A stretch of 64,000 bases of DNA from positions 62,001 through 126,000 of the IMG/VR virus record IMGVR_UViG_3300020404_001964; one strand, written 5' to 3'. Shown here piece after piece: positions 33,358 through 45,100 of the stretch. The position numbers were made by a program, and so were the translations under genes. Position 1 is the first letter of the stretch. Every line of letters starts with the position of its first letter. The notes beneath the pieces were generated by a model. The model ran no database searches, was not told the DNA's origin, and saw only the letters and a program-made list of their open reading frames with translations. Source of the DNA: a virus.

Positions 33358-34841
33358 TGGCAACAAATCAAAACACAAGAAAATCGCATAAAATAGATCC
33401 TAAATTAAATGCAGGACCTTTCGAAGCCATTGTGAGAAATGTGTTGGATCCCAAATACAGTGGAGCCATTGAAGTTGAATTGGTAAAAACATTGGAATCA
33501 GGCAATGCCGCAACAACTGGACAATTCATCACAGCAAAATATCTCAGTCCATTTTACGGCACAACCAATGTGGCAGGATTAACTAAAAACAAAGATCACA
33601 GAGACAGTCAACAGAGTTATGGTATGTGGTTTGTTCCACCTGATGTTGGCAACACTGTAATGGTTATGTTCATAGAAGGCAATATCAATAGAGCATACTG
33701 GATTGGTTGTATTCCACAAGAATTAATGAATGTAATGATTCCAGGCTCAACACCTGCCATGTCAAACACAGACACAACAGATTCTGAACACCAAGAAGAT
33801 CCTGCTGACGCAGACATTAGAGGCAAAAAAATGCCTGTAGGCGAACACAACAAATTAAAATTTGCTGACCGTCCTGCGGACAAACCTTTAATGATTAAAA
33901 AACCTATCAACAGATTGTTCAAAGCAGTGTTGGATAATCAAGGCTTGATAGCAGATGAAACAAGAGGACTTACAACGTCTAGTGCTAGACGTGAAGTGCC
34001 TTCAAGTGTGTTTGGCATAAACACACCAGGACCTATTGACAAAGTGTTTACTTCAAATCAACCTGTAGCATCTGCTAGAACAGGTGGTACTTCATTTGTA
34101 ATGGATGATGGCGATGACAAGTTTATTAGAAAAGCAAAAGCCAAAGATGGGCCAATGGAATATGTGGATATTGAAACTAGCGAAGATGTTATTGAAGGAG
34201 AAAAGAACACTCCGCACAATGAATTGTTTAGAATAAGAACACGTACAGGACACCAAATACTATTACACAATTCAGAAGACCTTGTGTACATTGCTAACGC
34301 AAATGGCACAGCATGGATAGAAATGACTGCCAACGGTAAAATAGATTTTTATGCTGAAGACAGTGTTAGTGTTCACAGCAAAGGTGATTTCAATTTTAAA
34401 ACAGATAGAGATTTCAATCTAGAAGCAGGCAGAGACATAAATTTAAAAAGTGCCACAGTCAATCAAGAGTCTACAACACACAACTTGTTGACCACTGGAG
34501 CACAAACTGTGGAAGTTGGCGGTGCACAAACAATCACAGTTGGAGGAACTACCAATCATTATGCTGGTGGTAACATTAATTTAGACGTTGGAGGACTCAT
34601 AAATCTTTCTAGCGGAATAGCAGTGGCTACGCCGGTGGCGCCTTTAGCGGCTTGGAGCCTTCCAGGCGAAGCAAATCCAACTATCATGAAACGTGTACCG
34701 CAACATGAACCTTGGAGTCATCATGAAAATTTTGATCCAATGGCAGTGGCTTTAATTAAAACAGATAGAAGTGAACAGGAAAATATAGTTGTAGCAGAAC
34801 CAATTAATATTCCAGATACTTTTAAAAATGCGAGAACGTAA
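33357..34841 (+). CDS. 5: gp5-like central spike protein without a visible lysozyme domain
   Basis: This 494-residue protein has an N-terminal OB-fold: FEAIVRNVLDPKYSGAIEVE near residues 22-41, YGMWFVPPDVGNTVMVMFIE near 88-107, then AYWIGCIPQ. The C-terminal half is a triple-beta-helix type (FRIRTRTGHQILLHNSEDLV, GTAWIEMTANGKIDFYAEDS, LEAGRDINLKS). T4 gp5 carries a T4-lysozyme domain between these parts. Here the linker (about 120-285) is polar, Pro/Asp-rich and shows no lysozyme motif. It probably forms the membrane-piercing spike capped by the PAAR protein encoded next. It is joined at both ends by TAATG overlaps. Confidence 0.85.
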   Translation: MATNQNTRKSHKIDPKLNAGPFEAIVRNVLDPKYSGAIEVELVKTLESGNAATTGQFITAKYLSPFYGTTNVAGLTKNKDHRDSQQSYGMWFVPPDVGNTVMVMFIEGNINRAYWIGCIPQELMNVMIPGSTPAMSNTDTTDSEHQEDPADADIRGKKMPVGEHNKLKFADRPADKPLMIKKPINRLFKAVLDNQGLIADETRGLTTSSARREVPSSVFGINTPGPIDKVFTSNQPVASARTGGTSFVMDDGDDKFIRKAKAKDGPMEYVDIETSEDVIEGEKNTPHNELFRIRTRTGHQILLHNSEDLVYIANANGTAWIEMTANGKIDFYAEDSVSVHSKGDFNFKTDRDFNLEAGRDINLKSATVNQESTTHNLLTTGAQTVEVGGAQTITVGGTTNHYAGGNINLDVGGLINLSSGIAVATPVAPLAAWSLPGEANPTIMKRVPQHEPWSHHENFDPMAVALIKTDRSEQENIVVAEPINIPDTFKNART

Positions 34842-35113
34842 TGCCAGGAGTTAGTAGAGTAACAGTAGACACAGCAGTAGGTACAATAGTTGGTAATCTA
34901 GCACCAAAAGTTATTGTCGAAGGAGTTCCTATTGTTGTAAAAGGAGCGGCAGTTGAACCTCACGCACCTTGTCCTATACCACCACACTGTGATGCTGTAA
35001 TGGACGGGTCTAGTGCTAAAGTAAAAGCAAACGCAATATTCATATGTAGGGAAGGAGATGCGGCAACTTGTGGTCACACCGCTACTGGTAGTGGCAAAGT
35101 ATTTGCTGGTTAA
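34841..35113 (+). CDS. PAAR-repeat spike-tip protein
   Basis: This 90-residue protein resembles the PAAR tip proteins (T4 gp5.4 type) that sharpen the central spike. It has an Ala/Val/Gly-rich start and His/Cys-containing loops (VEPHAPCPIPPHCDAVMDG at about 43-61 and CREGDAATCGHTATGSG at about 70-86) that could hold a metal at the tip. The gene directly follows the gp5-like gene with overlapping stop and start, as usual for a spike and its tip. Confidence 0.85.
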   Translation: MPGVSRVTVDTAVGTIVGNLAPKVIVEGVPIVVKGAAVEPHAPCPIPPHCDAVMDGSSAKVKANAIFICREGDAATCGHTATGSGKVFAG

Positions 35114-35121
35114 ATATCATT

Positions 35122-35562
35122 ATGGCACAGAAAAAATTATATAAAGAAGTTACAGTAAAATCGGCTCAAACAGCACAAACTCCTGCTACTCAAAGAATGT
35201 ACAGAGGAATCAGCACTGTCAACCCAGACAACACAACTTTTTCTCTAAATGACATTGGATTGATCAAACAAGATTTATTGAATCATTTCCACATTTCACA
35301 AGGAGAAAAATTAGAAAATCCAGAATTTGGCACAATCATTTGGGACGTGATACATGATCCATTAACACCTGATCTAGAAGAAGCAATTAAAGAAGATATT
35401 CTTAAGATTATTGAGACAGATCCAAGAATTAAAGCGGATTCAGTGATTGTAACACCATTTGAATCAGGCTTACAAATAGAAGTTGAACTAACTTATGTCA
35501 AATATAATGTCTCAGAGAAACTTAGACTAACGTTTGACGAAAATAATGGATTACTGAATTAA
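35122..35562 (+). CDS. 25: Baseplate wedge protein gp25
   Basis: This 146-residue protein is of the gp25/GPW family, which lies in the inner wedge and starts sheath assembly. Landmarks are NDIGLIKQDLLNHFHISQGE near 47-66, NPEFGTIIWDVIHDPLTP near 71-88, a helix ending IIETDPRIK, and LQIEVELTYVKYNVSEKLRL near 119-138. The family Glu-Asn-Pro-x-F-G motif (ENPEFG) is intact. The length is close to T4 gp25 (132). It is followed by gp6, as in other T4-like phages. Confidence 0.93.
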   Translation: MAQKKLYKEVTVKSAQTAQTPATQRMYRGISTVNPDNTTFSLNDIGLIKQDLLNHFHISQGEKLENPEFGTIIWDVIHDPLTPDLEEAIKEDILKIIETDPRIKADSVIVTPFESGLQIEVELTYVKYNVSEKLRLTFDENNGLLN

Positions 35563-35583
35563 ATGCCCACTTTATACAAACAA

Positions 35584-35590
35584 ATAAATA
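35584..35590 (+). promoter_or_regulatory. T4-type late promoter motif ATAAATA before gp6
   Basis: AAATAAATAATG lies in the 49-base gap between gp25 and gp6, followed by AAAGGA and the gp6 ATG. It would give a separate late message for gp6 and the giant gene. Confidence 0.5.
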
Positions 35591-35611
35591 ATGCTATAAC
35601 AAAGGAAACCA

Positions 35612-38600
35612 ATGTCATCCACAGATAGACAAAACAGATTATTGTTGGCAGAAGACTGGAAAAGAGTATACCAGTCTTATAAAAATGCGGAATTTAAAAG
35701 TTACGACTTTGACACTATCCGTAGAACAATGATTCAATACATTAGACAAAATTATCCAGAAGATTTCAATGATTATATTGAATCTTCAGAGTACCTAGCA
35801 TTGATAGATTTGGTTGCTTACCTAGGTCAAAATTTGGCATTCAGAACAGATTTAAATGCTAGAGAAAATTTTTTAGAAACAGCAGACAGAAGAGAATCAA
35901 TTTTGCGTTTAGCAAGACTGATCAGTTACAATCCAACACGTAATCAAGCCGCAAATGGTTTATTGAAAATAGTAGGAATCAGTACAACTGAAAATATTGT
36001 AGACAGTAATAACTTAAACCTAAGTGGTCAAACAGTAACTTGGAATGATTCAGGTAACACTAATTGGTACGAACAGTTTATAAAAATTTTAAATGCTTCA
36101 TTGGCTGAAAATGAAAAGTTTGGCAATCCAGTGAAATCTGAAAACATAGATGCTATTCCAACTAATCAATACAGAATTAATGCTAACAGTTTAGATGTTC
36201 CAGTTTATGCTTTTGACAAAACTGTAAATGGACAAAATTTACCTTTTGAAATTGTTTCAACATCTTTTAACGATGGTGCTATTGTTGAAGAAGCACCTTT
36301 AACAGGCAGAAAGTTTAGTATGTTGTATAGAGATGATGGCAAAGGTGCTAGTAGTAACAACACAGGATTTTTCGCACACTTTAGACAAGGAGTTCTTGAT
36401 AATGGTGATTTTAACATAGATGTTCCTTCAAACAATCAATCAGTAGCAATAGAATCTAGCAATATCAATAATACTGACGTTTGGTTATACACACTTGATA
36501 CTGACACTGGATTAGAAGATACATTGTGGACTAAAGTTGATTCAGTCACTGGTAACAACGTGATATACAACTCAACAGAAAAAAATATAAGAAATATTTA
36601 CACAGTATTAAGTGGTGCTGATGATTCAATCAGTTTAAAGTTTGCTGATGGTATATTTGGAAATTTACCGCAAGGTAATTTTAAAGTTTATTACAGAAGA
36701 AGTAAAAATCAAAATATAAGAATTACTCCTGCTGATATGCAGAACATACAAGTAGATGTTCAATATGTATCAAGTAACAACCAAGTAGAAGTTTTAACAT
36801 TTACACTTGGTTTACAATACACAGTTGACAACGCAACGTCATCAGAAACTAACGACAATATTAGATTGAATGCTCCTGCAACTTATTATACTCAAAACAG
36901 AATGATTACAGGTGAAGATTATAATGTTGCTCCACTTGGAACTAATCAAGAAATTATTAAAGTAAAAGCAACAAATAGAACTGCGAGTGGAATATCAAGA
37001 TATTATGATTTAATTGATGCTACAGGCAAATACAGTAACACAAATGTATTTGGTGCAGACGGTGTAATATACAAAGAAGAAACAGAAAATTTAGATACTT
37101 TTAGTTTTGCAACACAAACTGATATAGAAGGTGTAATTGTAAATCAATTGGAACCTTTATTGTCTAAACAACAAACAAGAAACTTTTACATAGAAAAATT
37201 TCCAAAAGTAATTTTAACAGATTTTGTTCCAGTATGGCAACAAGTTACAAATGCTACAAATGAATCAACAGGGAAATTTATAGATGCTGTAAATGTTATT
37301 GATTATCAAGTAGGTTCTTTTACAGCCAGTCAATTAAAATACATAGAGCCAGGTGCTATGGTAAAATTTGTGGCACCAACTGGTTTTCATTTTATGCCAG
37401 ACAATAGTTTAATGGCAGGACCAGGTGACCACCCAGGTGCTAAAGACTATATTTGGACTTCAGTTGTGAGTGTATTCAATGATGGAGTGTCAAACACATC
37501 CACAGGCGAAGGTGCTGTTAAGTTTAATGATGTTATACCTACAAGTGCTGTTGCTAGTGAAATTTTACCTAAATTTTCAAAACAATTTTCAGATGATGTA
37601 AAAACATTAATTATAGATCAGGCTTTTGCTTATAATAATTTTGGAATACGTTACGATGTTCAAACTAGAAAATGGAATGTAATTGATGAAAACAATTTAA
37701 ATGTTTTTGGCACTTTCAGTGTTGGTAAAACAGGTGACGAATCAAATCAGCAATTAGATGCTAGTTGGTTAATCAAGTGTGTAAACAATGGTGCTACATA
37801 TACAATTACATTTAGAGGATTACGTTATGTGTTTGAAAGTAAAAAAGAAGTAAGATTCTTTTATGATAGTGCTGACAGAAACTTCAATGCTAAAACTGGA
37901 GCAACAATTCAAGATAAAATTTCAGTATTATCAATTAATACAAAACCAGACAGCAATAATGCGTTTAACAATGATATAAATTTTGCTATTTCAACAGAAT
38001 ACAGAACACAAAACGGTTATGTTGACAGTGCTAAAATTGAATTAACACAATTTGATTCTGACCAAGACGGCATAGTTGACAATCCAAATGCTTTTGACCT
38101 TGTTGTTGATCCTAGCACAAATGCATCAACAAAATACATTTTTCAAAAACTTGTGAAAAATACAGATGGCACAGAAAGATATCAATATTGTGATGCTACA
38201 GAAGAATTCATTTACACTAGACAAACGTCTGTAGGCGCTATTGGAGATTATCCAAATGGTTCTATTGTGTATCTAATAGACAGCGACAGTTTCAAACAAG
38301 TTAATACAACAACGAACACAACAACTGATGTAACCAATTATGTTGCTCATGTTGGTAGAGACAAAGTTAAGTTTCAATATGTACACACAGTGGACGGTAA
38401 CACAAGACTTGACCCAAGTTCATCTAATATAATTGATATGTACATACTAACAAGAACTTATGACATTAATTTTAGATTGTGGTTGGCAGGTGTAACAGCA
38501 ACGAAACCATTGTTACCAAGCAATGATTCATTGTACACAAACTTTAACACTCCGTTAGCAAAAATTAAATCAATAAGTGATACAATAGTGTATCATCCAG

Positions 38601-39136
38601 TAAAATACAAAATATTATTTGGGTCACAAGCAGATACAAGTTTACAAGCAACATTTAAAATTGTTAAAAACACAGAGCAAGTCACAAACGATAGTGATGT
38701 GAAAAGTAGAATTATAACAGCAATCAATCAATTCTTTGCTTTAGAAAATTGGGAATTCGGAGATACTTTCTACTTTACAGAATTAAGCACATATGTGATG
38801 AATGAATTAGCACCTGACCTAGCAACTTTCGTTATTGTACCTAAAGAAGGTTCTAAAGCATTTGGTAGTTTATTTGAAGTAAAATCTGAAAATGATGAAA
38901 TTTTTATCAGCGGAGCAAAAGTTTCTGATGTTGAAATTATAGATGCTGTAACAGCCTCAAAATTAAAAGCAGATGGTAACATAACAACAAGTTCATCAAC
39001 AACCAGCACATTAAGTGGCACATTGCCTACTAGTTCAAGTTCAAGTCCAAGTTACAGCGGAAGTTCAAGTTCAAGTTCCAGTGGAAGTTCAAGTGGAAGT
39101 TCAAGCGGAGGCTCTAGTGGAGGAAGTGGATATTAA
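35612..39136 (+). CDS. 6: Baseplate wedge protein gp6, extended
   Basis: The 1174-residue product has a clear gp6 N-terminus: YDFDTIRRTMIQYIRQNYPE near residues 31-50, SSEYLALIDLVAYLGQNLAF near 58-77, and ETADRRESILRLARLISYNP near 89-108. A later VNQLEPLLSKQQTRNFYIEK region also fits. gp6 dimers form the wedge ring that opens on contraction. T4 gp6 has 660 residues, so about 500 extra residues are present, mainly beta-rich central and C-terminal sections. The last 48 residues (about 1127-1174) are an almost pure Ser/Gly low-complexity tail. The stop overlaps the start of the giant gene (TAATG), consistent with coupled wedge production. Confidence 0.92.
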   Translation: MSSTDRQNRLLLAEDWKRVYQSYKNAEFKSYDFDTIRRTMIQYIRQNYPEDFNDYIESSEYLALIDLVAYLGQNLAFRTDLNARENFLETADRRESILRLARLISYNPTRNQAANGLLKIVGISTTENIVDSNNLNLSGQTVTWNDSGNTNWYEQFIKILNASLAENEKFGNPVKSENIDAIPTNQYRINANSLDVPVYAFDKTVNGQNLPFEIVSTSFNDGAIVEEAPLTGRKFSMLYRDDGKGASSNNTGFFAHFRQGVLDNGDFNIDVPSNNQSVAIESSNINNTDVWLYTLDTDTGLEDTLWTKVDSVTGNNVIYNSTEKNIRNIYTVLSGADDSISLKFADGIFGNLPQGNFKVYYRRSKNQNIRITPADMQNIQVDVQYVSSNNQVEVLTFTLGLQYTVDNATSSETNDNIRLNAPATYYTQNRMITGEDYNVAPLGTNQEIIKVKATNRTASGISRYYDLIDATGKYSNTNVFGADGVIYKEETENLDTFSFATQTDIEGVIVNQLEPLLSKQQTRNFYIEKFPKVILTDFVPVWQQVTNATNESTGKFIDAVNVIDYQVGSFTASQLKYIEPGAMVKFVAPTGFHFMPDNSLMAGPGDHPGAKDYIWTSVVSVFNDGVSNTSTGEGAVKFNDVIPTSAVASEILPKFSKQFSDDVKTLIIDQAFAYNNFGIRYDVQTRKWNVIDENNLNVFGTFSVGKTGDESNQQLDASWLIKCVNNGATYTITFRGLRYVFESKKEVRFFYDSADRNFNAKTGATIQDKISVLSINTKPDSNNAFNNDINFAISTEYRTQNGYVDSAKIELTQFDSDQDGIVDNPNAFDLVVDPSTNASTKYIFQKLVKNTDGTERYQYCDATEEFIYTRQTSVGAIGDYPNGSIVYLIDSDSFKQVNTTTNTTTDVTNYVAHVGRDKVKFQYVHTVDGNTRLDPSSSNIIDMYILTRTYDINFRLWLAGVTATKPLLPSNDSLYTNFNTPLAKIKSISDTIVYHPVKYKILFGSQADTSLQATFKIVKNTEQVTNDSDVKSRIITAINQFFALENWEFGDTFYFTELSTYVMNELAPDLATFVIVPKEGSKAFGSLFEVKSENDEIFISGAKVSDVEIIDAVTASKLKADGNITTSSSTTSTLSGTLPTSSSSSPSYSGSSSSSSSGSSSGSSSGGSSGGSGY
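38990..39133 (+). repeat. Ser/Gly low-complexity coding repeat at the gp6 C-terminus
   Basis: Tandem AGTTCAAGT-type units encode a run of about 48 Ser, Gly and Thr residues. Such repeats can slip in length between strains and probably form a flexible linker. Confidence 0.8.
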
Positions 39137-42100
39137 TGGCATACGACAACAATCAGAAAGATTTCAGTTTGCCTTCAGGCAAAGACAGCGGTAAAAGAGA
39201 ATCTTCAGAATTTTTACCTAAATATTTTAGAACACCAGTCAACCAAAAATTTCTACACAGCACACTTGATCAATTAATATCTCAAGGAACATTAGAAAAA
39301 TTAAATGCTTATTATGGACGTAAGATTACGGACGCCTACAAAGCATCTGATTTGTATGTGCCTGAAGTTGATGCAGACAGAGAAAATTATAAGTTTGAAC
39401 CTAGTGTTGTACAACAAGATGATTTAGGTAATGTAAATTTCTATTCTGATTATATAGATTTTGTTAACCAAGTTAAAAATTTTAACGGTGATGTAACCAA
39501 TCACAGTGTATTGAACGCCCAAGAATATTATGCTTGGTCTCCTAGAATTGATTGGGACAAATTTGTTAATTACAGAGAATATTTTTGGATGCCATACGGT
39601 GCTTCTGCTGTTACAATCACAGGACAACAAAGAAATGTTGTTAGCACATACACAGTAACAAAGTCTGATCAAACAGACAACTACGCATACATTTTCACGC
39701 CAGATGGATTAACAGCAAATCCAACACTTAAATTATACAAAGGCCAAACATACAAGTTTGATATTAATGCTGAAGGTTTACCTTTTGTTATTAGAACACA
39801 AAGAATATTAGACGCATCATATAATGTTACTGACGGAATAGATGTACAAAGTGTAGAAAAAGGAATAATGACTTTTCAAGTCAAAGATTCAGCACCTGAA
39901 AAACTTTACTATGGAAGTGATAATGATATTAATGCTTGGGGACTGATACAAATATATGCTATTGAAGAAAACTCTAGCATTGATGTTGCTAATGAAATAA
40001 TTGGCAAAAAAAATTACACAACGGCTGACGGCGTAGAACTTTCTAACGGTATGAAAATAAATTTTGCCGGAACAGTGACACCTAGTCAGTATGCGGAAAA
40101 AGACTATTTTGTTGAAGGAGTTGGCGAAGCAATTCAATTAATAGATACACAAGAACTAGAAGTTAAAAGTGCTTTTACAGATGTTACTCCGATTCCATTT
40201 GATTCACAAAACTTTGATACAGTAGGATTTGGTACTGCTACTTCTTATGCTGTTGATAAAGACTACATTGTAATCAATAGATCATCTCCAGATAGAAACC
40301 CATGGGCAAGACACAACAGATGGATTCATAAATCTGTAATAGAAGCAAGTGCTAAAGCAAATGGTCAAACAGCCAATATTGATCAAGCCACTAGAGCAAG
40401 ACGTCCTATTATTGAATTTGAAGCAGGTATAAAATTATATAACTTTGGTTTTAAAGCAAAAACAAACATTGACTTAATTGACACAGTAACCACTGATGCG
40501 ATGAGTGACGTAGAAGGTTCACAAGGTTTTTACATTGATGGCATTGCTTTGACTAACGGAATGAATGTCATCTTTTCTGCTGATACAGATCCATTAGTAA
40601 AAGACAAAATTTTTGAAGTTAAATTTATTGATTTTACAGAAGGAACTACCACTACTAAACAAATCAGTTTGGTTGAAGTTACAGGTGGTTCACCAGTTGA
40701 AGGTGATACAGTTTTAACCACAGACGGAAAAAAGAACCAAGGTAAATGGTATTGGTACACAGGCACTACTTGGAAAGTTGGGCAAGAAAAAACAGCAGTC
40801 AACCAGACACCTTTGTTTGATTTATTTGACGACAATGGAGTAAGTTTCACTGATTCAATATTGTATCCTAATAGTTCATTTTTAGGAAATAAAATTTTCA
40901 CTTATGTTGAAGGCACGGGAACAGCAGACACAGAATTAGGTTTTCCTTTAACATATTCAAATGTTGAAAATATAGGTGATATAGTATTTGATTTTAATCT
41001 ATTAAATGAAAATTACACATATCAGTCACAAAATTTAAGTGGAACTCTTAATTCAGAAACAGCATTTTTAAAAAAATATGATGCCACAGGAAATTTTAAA
41101 ACTGTAAACGGTTGGACAAAAGCACCAACAGACAGTTTTCAAAAAGTTAATAGACAGTATGTTGCTACATCAAGTCTAATGAATAACTTCGCTATTGATG
41201 TATACAATCAAAGTGGCGACTTAAATGATTTAACAGCAAATGTTTTTGTAAACAATGTTAAAAAGATTGAAAATACAGATTGGTCTTTTCTAAGAATAGA
41301 TGGCATTGCTTATATTAATTTTACAAAAGACTTAAATGTTGATGATGTTGTTGTAATTAGAACAAACAGTGCTACACCAAAAAATGCTAATGGTCATTAT
41401 GAATTCCCAACAAATTTACAGTCTAATCCATTAAATGCTAAAACAACAAAATTTACTGTGGGTCAAGTTACGGACCATGTCAAATCAATAACAAATGAAC
41501 TTGTAGATATTGAAGGTGTAACTCCAGGAGTAAGCAACCTAAGAGATTTTCCAAATGCTTCAGCATATGGTAGAAAGTTTTTACAACACAGTGGCCCTAT
41601 GCCTTTGGCATCATTCTTGTTAGATAACAGACAAGTTGATTTAATTAATTCTATTTCTACTAGCCAGTATGATTATTTTAAATTCAAAAGAACATTTATT
41701 AAAGCAATGGATGACTTGGGTTTTGATGGAACGCCTAGCCAGACTGTTGATAAAATTTTAAGTAAAATTAATAAAGATAATAACAACAATTTACCTTACT
41801 TCAAAACAGACATGATGGGTATAGGTGCTTTTAAAACAACTACACATACTATATTAGATTTAGATAATAAATTTTTTGCTTTATCATCTAGTTTTAATTT
41901 AACAACATTGTCTACAAAAGCAGTGTACGTGTACCACAATGGTACGCAACTAACACATGATATTGATTATGTGTTTTCAGATGGCTTTGTACAAATTACA
42001 AAAACTGTGGCACTTGATGACACAATAGTAATAAACGAATTTGAAACAACAAATGGAACACATATTCCTGCTACTCCTACAAAACTAGGATTGTATCCGA

Positions 42101-45100
42101 AATATGCTCCTAAGAAATATTTAGATACAACAGCAGTAACTCCATTAAATGTGCTTCAAGGTCATGACGGTAGTGTTATGGTTGCTTTTAACGATTTCAG
42201 AGATGATGTAATCTTAGAAATGGAAAAAAGAATTTTTAACAATATTAAATGTACATACGATGAAGAATTATTTGAAATTAAATCATTTATTCCTAGAGCG
42301 TACTCAAAAAATAAATTCACTTTAGAATCAATCAACAAAACTTTATTAGGAGATTTCAACGAGTGGTTAACATTTATAGGTAACGAAGATTACACAGCAA
42401 ACACTTATTGGGCAGAAGATAACAGTCTTACTTGGAATTACAGCAATATGGTGTCTCCTAATGACACAAATATATTAGGTTTCTGGAGAGGTGTGTATAA
42501 TCATGCTTATGATACTGACAGACCAAATATAACTCCATGGGAGATGTTGGGTTACACAATTGAACCTAGTTGGTGGTCATCAGTGTATGGGCCAGCACCT
42601 TACACAAAAGACAATTTAATTTTATGGCAAGACCTTGAAAAAGGTATTGTGAGAGAGCCTAATAAAAAAATTGTTGTAAAAGAAAACTATAAAAGACCAG
42701 GATTAGCAAGTCATATACCAGTAGACAGCGAAGGAAACATAAGAAGTCCATTTGACAGTGCTTATGCCAGAGGGGCAGTTTTACAACTGACAAAACAAAA
42801 ATTTAAATTTGGGGATCACTCTCCAATAGAGAATACATGGAGAAGAAGTGTTCATTATCCATTTGCTCTTTTAAAAAGTTACATTTTACACCAACCTTGT
42901 AAAGCAATAGGCATAGGTTTAGATACAAGTCGTGTAGGCAGAAATGCTAGTGGTCAAATTGTATACAATTCAGCCACTGCTGTAAGACCTACTGATATTG
43001 TGTGGCCAAGCAGTATAAATGACGAAACAGAAATTTTAACATCAGGACTTTTAAATTACGTTTATGAAACAGTGGAAGATTCACAAACTACAAATTATAC
43101 AGATTACAAAGAACAATTTGCTGGTATTCAAACACAGGTTGGTTTTAAAATAAGAGGCTTCAGTAATAAAGACAAATTTAAATTATTATTGGATAGCAAA
43201 ACACCTTTAAATTCATCAACGTTATTTGTACCAGAAGAAAACTACAAACTGATTTACAATGTTTCTACGCCAGTAGATATTTTAACATACAGTGGTTTAA
43301 TCATAGAAAAACAGCAAACAGGTTTTGCTATCAAAGGTTATGACAAAAATGATCCATACATTAGATATCATATGCCATTTGAACAAGCCAGTGATCCAAC
43401 AGTAAATGTAGGTGGAGTTAGTGCCGCATTTGTTAAATGGGACGCAAACAAAAGATATGATAGCGGTTCTTATGTAAAATATGAAGATAATTTTTATGCT
43501 ACAGATGAAACACACTTATCAACTGAAACATTTGACAGTTCTAAATTTATAAAAATAGTTGAACTTCCTACTGAAGGTGGAGCATCAGCAATTTTAAGAA
43601 AAAGTTTTGTAACAGATAAAGTTATTTCTGCTCCTTATGGCACAGTAATTGATAATATTCAAACAGTAGTGGATATAATTTTAGGTTACGAATCATATCT
43701 AAAATCACAAGGTTTTGAATTTGACCAATTTGATTCACAAAGTTTATTGGTTGCCAATTGGCAATTAAGTGCTAAAGAGTTTTTATTTTGGACAACACAA
43801 AACTGGGATGAAGGCGCTGTAATAAGTTTAAGTCCAGCCAGCAAAAAATTAGTTGTAAATTCAAAATTTGCTACAACAGACAATGTGATAGAAAACAGTT
43901 ACTCTTACGGAGTATTGAAAGAAGACGGAAACACTTTAGATAGAATCAATTTAAGAATTGTACGTAAGTCAAATACATTTGAATTGTTAACAAAAAATAC
44001 AATCAATGGAATATATTTTGCTAAAGTGCCGCTAGTTCAAAAAGAACACGTTTGTTTACTTGACAATACAACAGCATTTAGTGATTTAATTTACGACCCA
44101 GCAAGTGGTTACAAACAAGATAGAATTAAAATGTTGGGTTACCTAACAGAGTGGGATGGTAGTTTAAACATTCCAGGTTTTGTTTTTGATGAAGCAAAAG
44201 TAAAATCTTGGCAACCATACACAGACTACGCAATGAGTGATGTAGTAAAACACAAACAGTTTTATTATACAGCAAATTCAAAATTAAAAGGCACTGCTGA
44301 ATTTGATAGTAATAATTGGCGTAAATTAGATGGCAAGCCAGATAGCAATCTGCTTTCTAACTTTGATTATCAAACAAATCAATTTGGCGACTTCTATGAT
44401 TTAGACACAGATAATTTTGATAGACAACAACAAAAACTTGCTCAACATTTAATTGGTTATCAACCAAGACAGTATTTGAGCAATATAATAAACGACGATG
44501 TAAGTCAGTATAAATTTTATCAAGGATTTATAAGAGAAAAAGGCACAGCAAATGCTTTGAACAAATTGTTTGATGCACTAGCAAGTGCTGATAAAGAAAG
44601 TTTAGACTTTTTTGAAGAGTGGGCAATCCGTAAAGGTCAATATGGTGCTGTAGATACTTTTGACGAAATAGAATACAAACTGGATGAATCGAAAGTAAGA
44701 TTAAATCCACAACCTATTCTATTAACTGATGATCAACCTGTTGCCACAGATTTAGTTTATAGAATACAATCAGGACAGACATATATTGCTCCAAATGGTT
44801 ACACACATAAACCGTTTCCTGTTATGTATGATCAAAACACATATATCAAAACTGCAGGTCCTGTACATCCAATTGATATTACTTTAACTTTAGCAGATTA
44901 TGATGACTTATTAACTACGTCAAGTCTATCAACATTACAGGAAAATCAATATGTATGGATTGGAAACAATCAAGGAACGTGGAGTGTCTTGAAATATACT
45001 AACACAGATCAACAGATTACATCTGTGATAAAAGATGGTAGCACAATTACTGTAAACACACTTACAACTGCTAATATGCAGGCAGGTGAAATTTTTGTTG

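Noticed and set aside
38990-39133. CRISPR-like or satellite repeat
   Set aside because: The AGTTCAAGT units are codons of a Ser/Gly tail in frame with gp6 and have no spacers.
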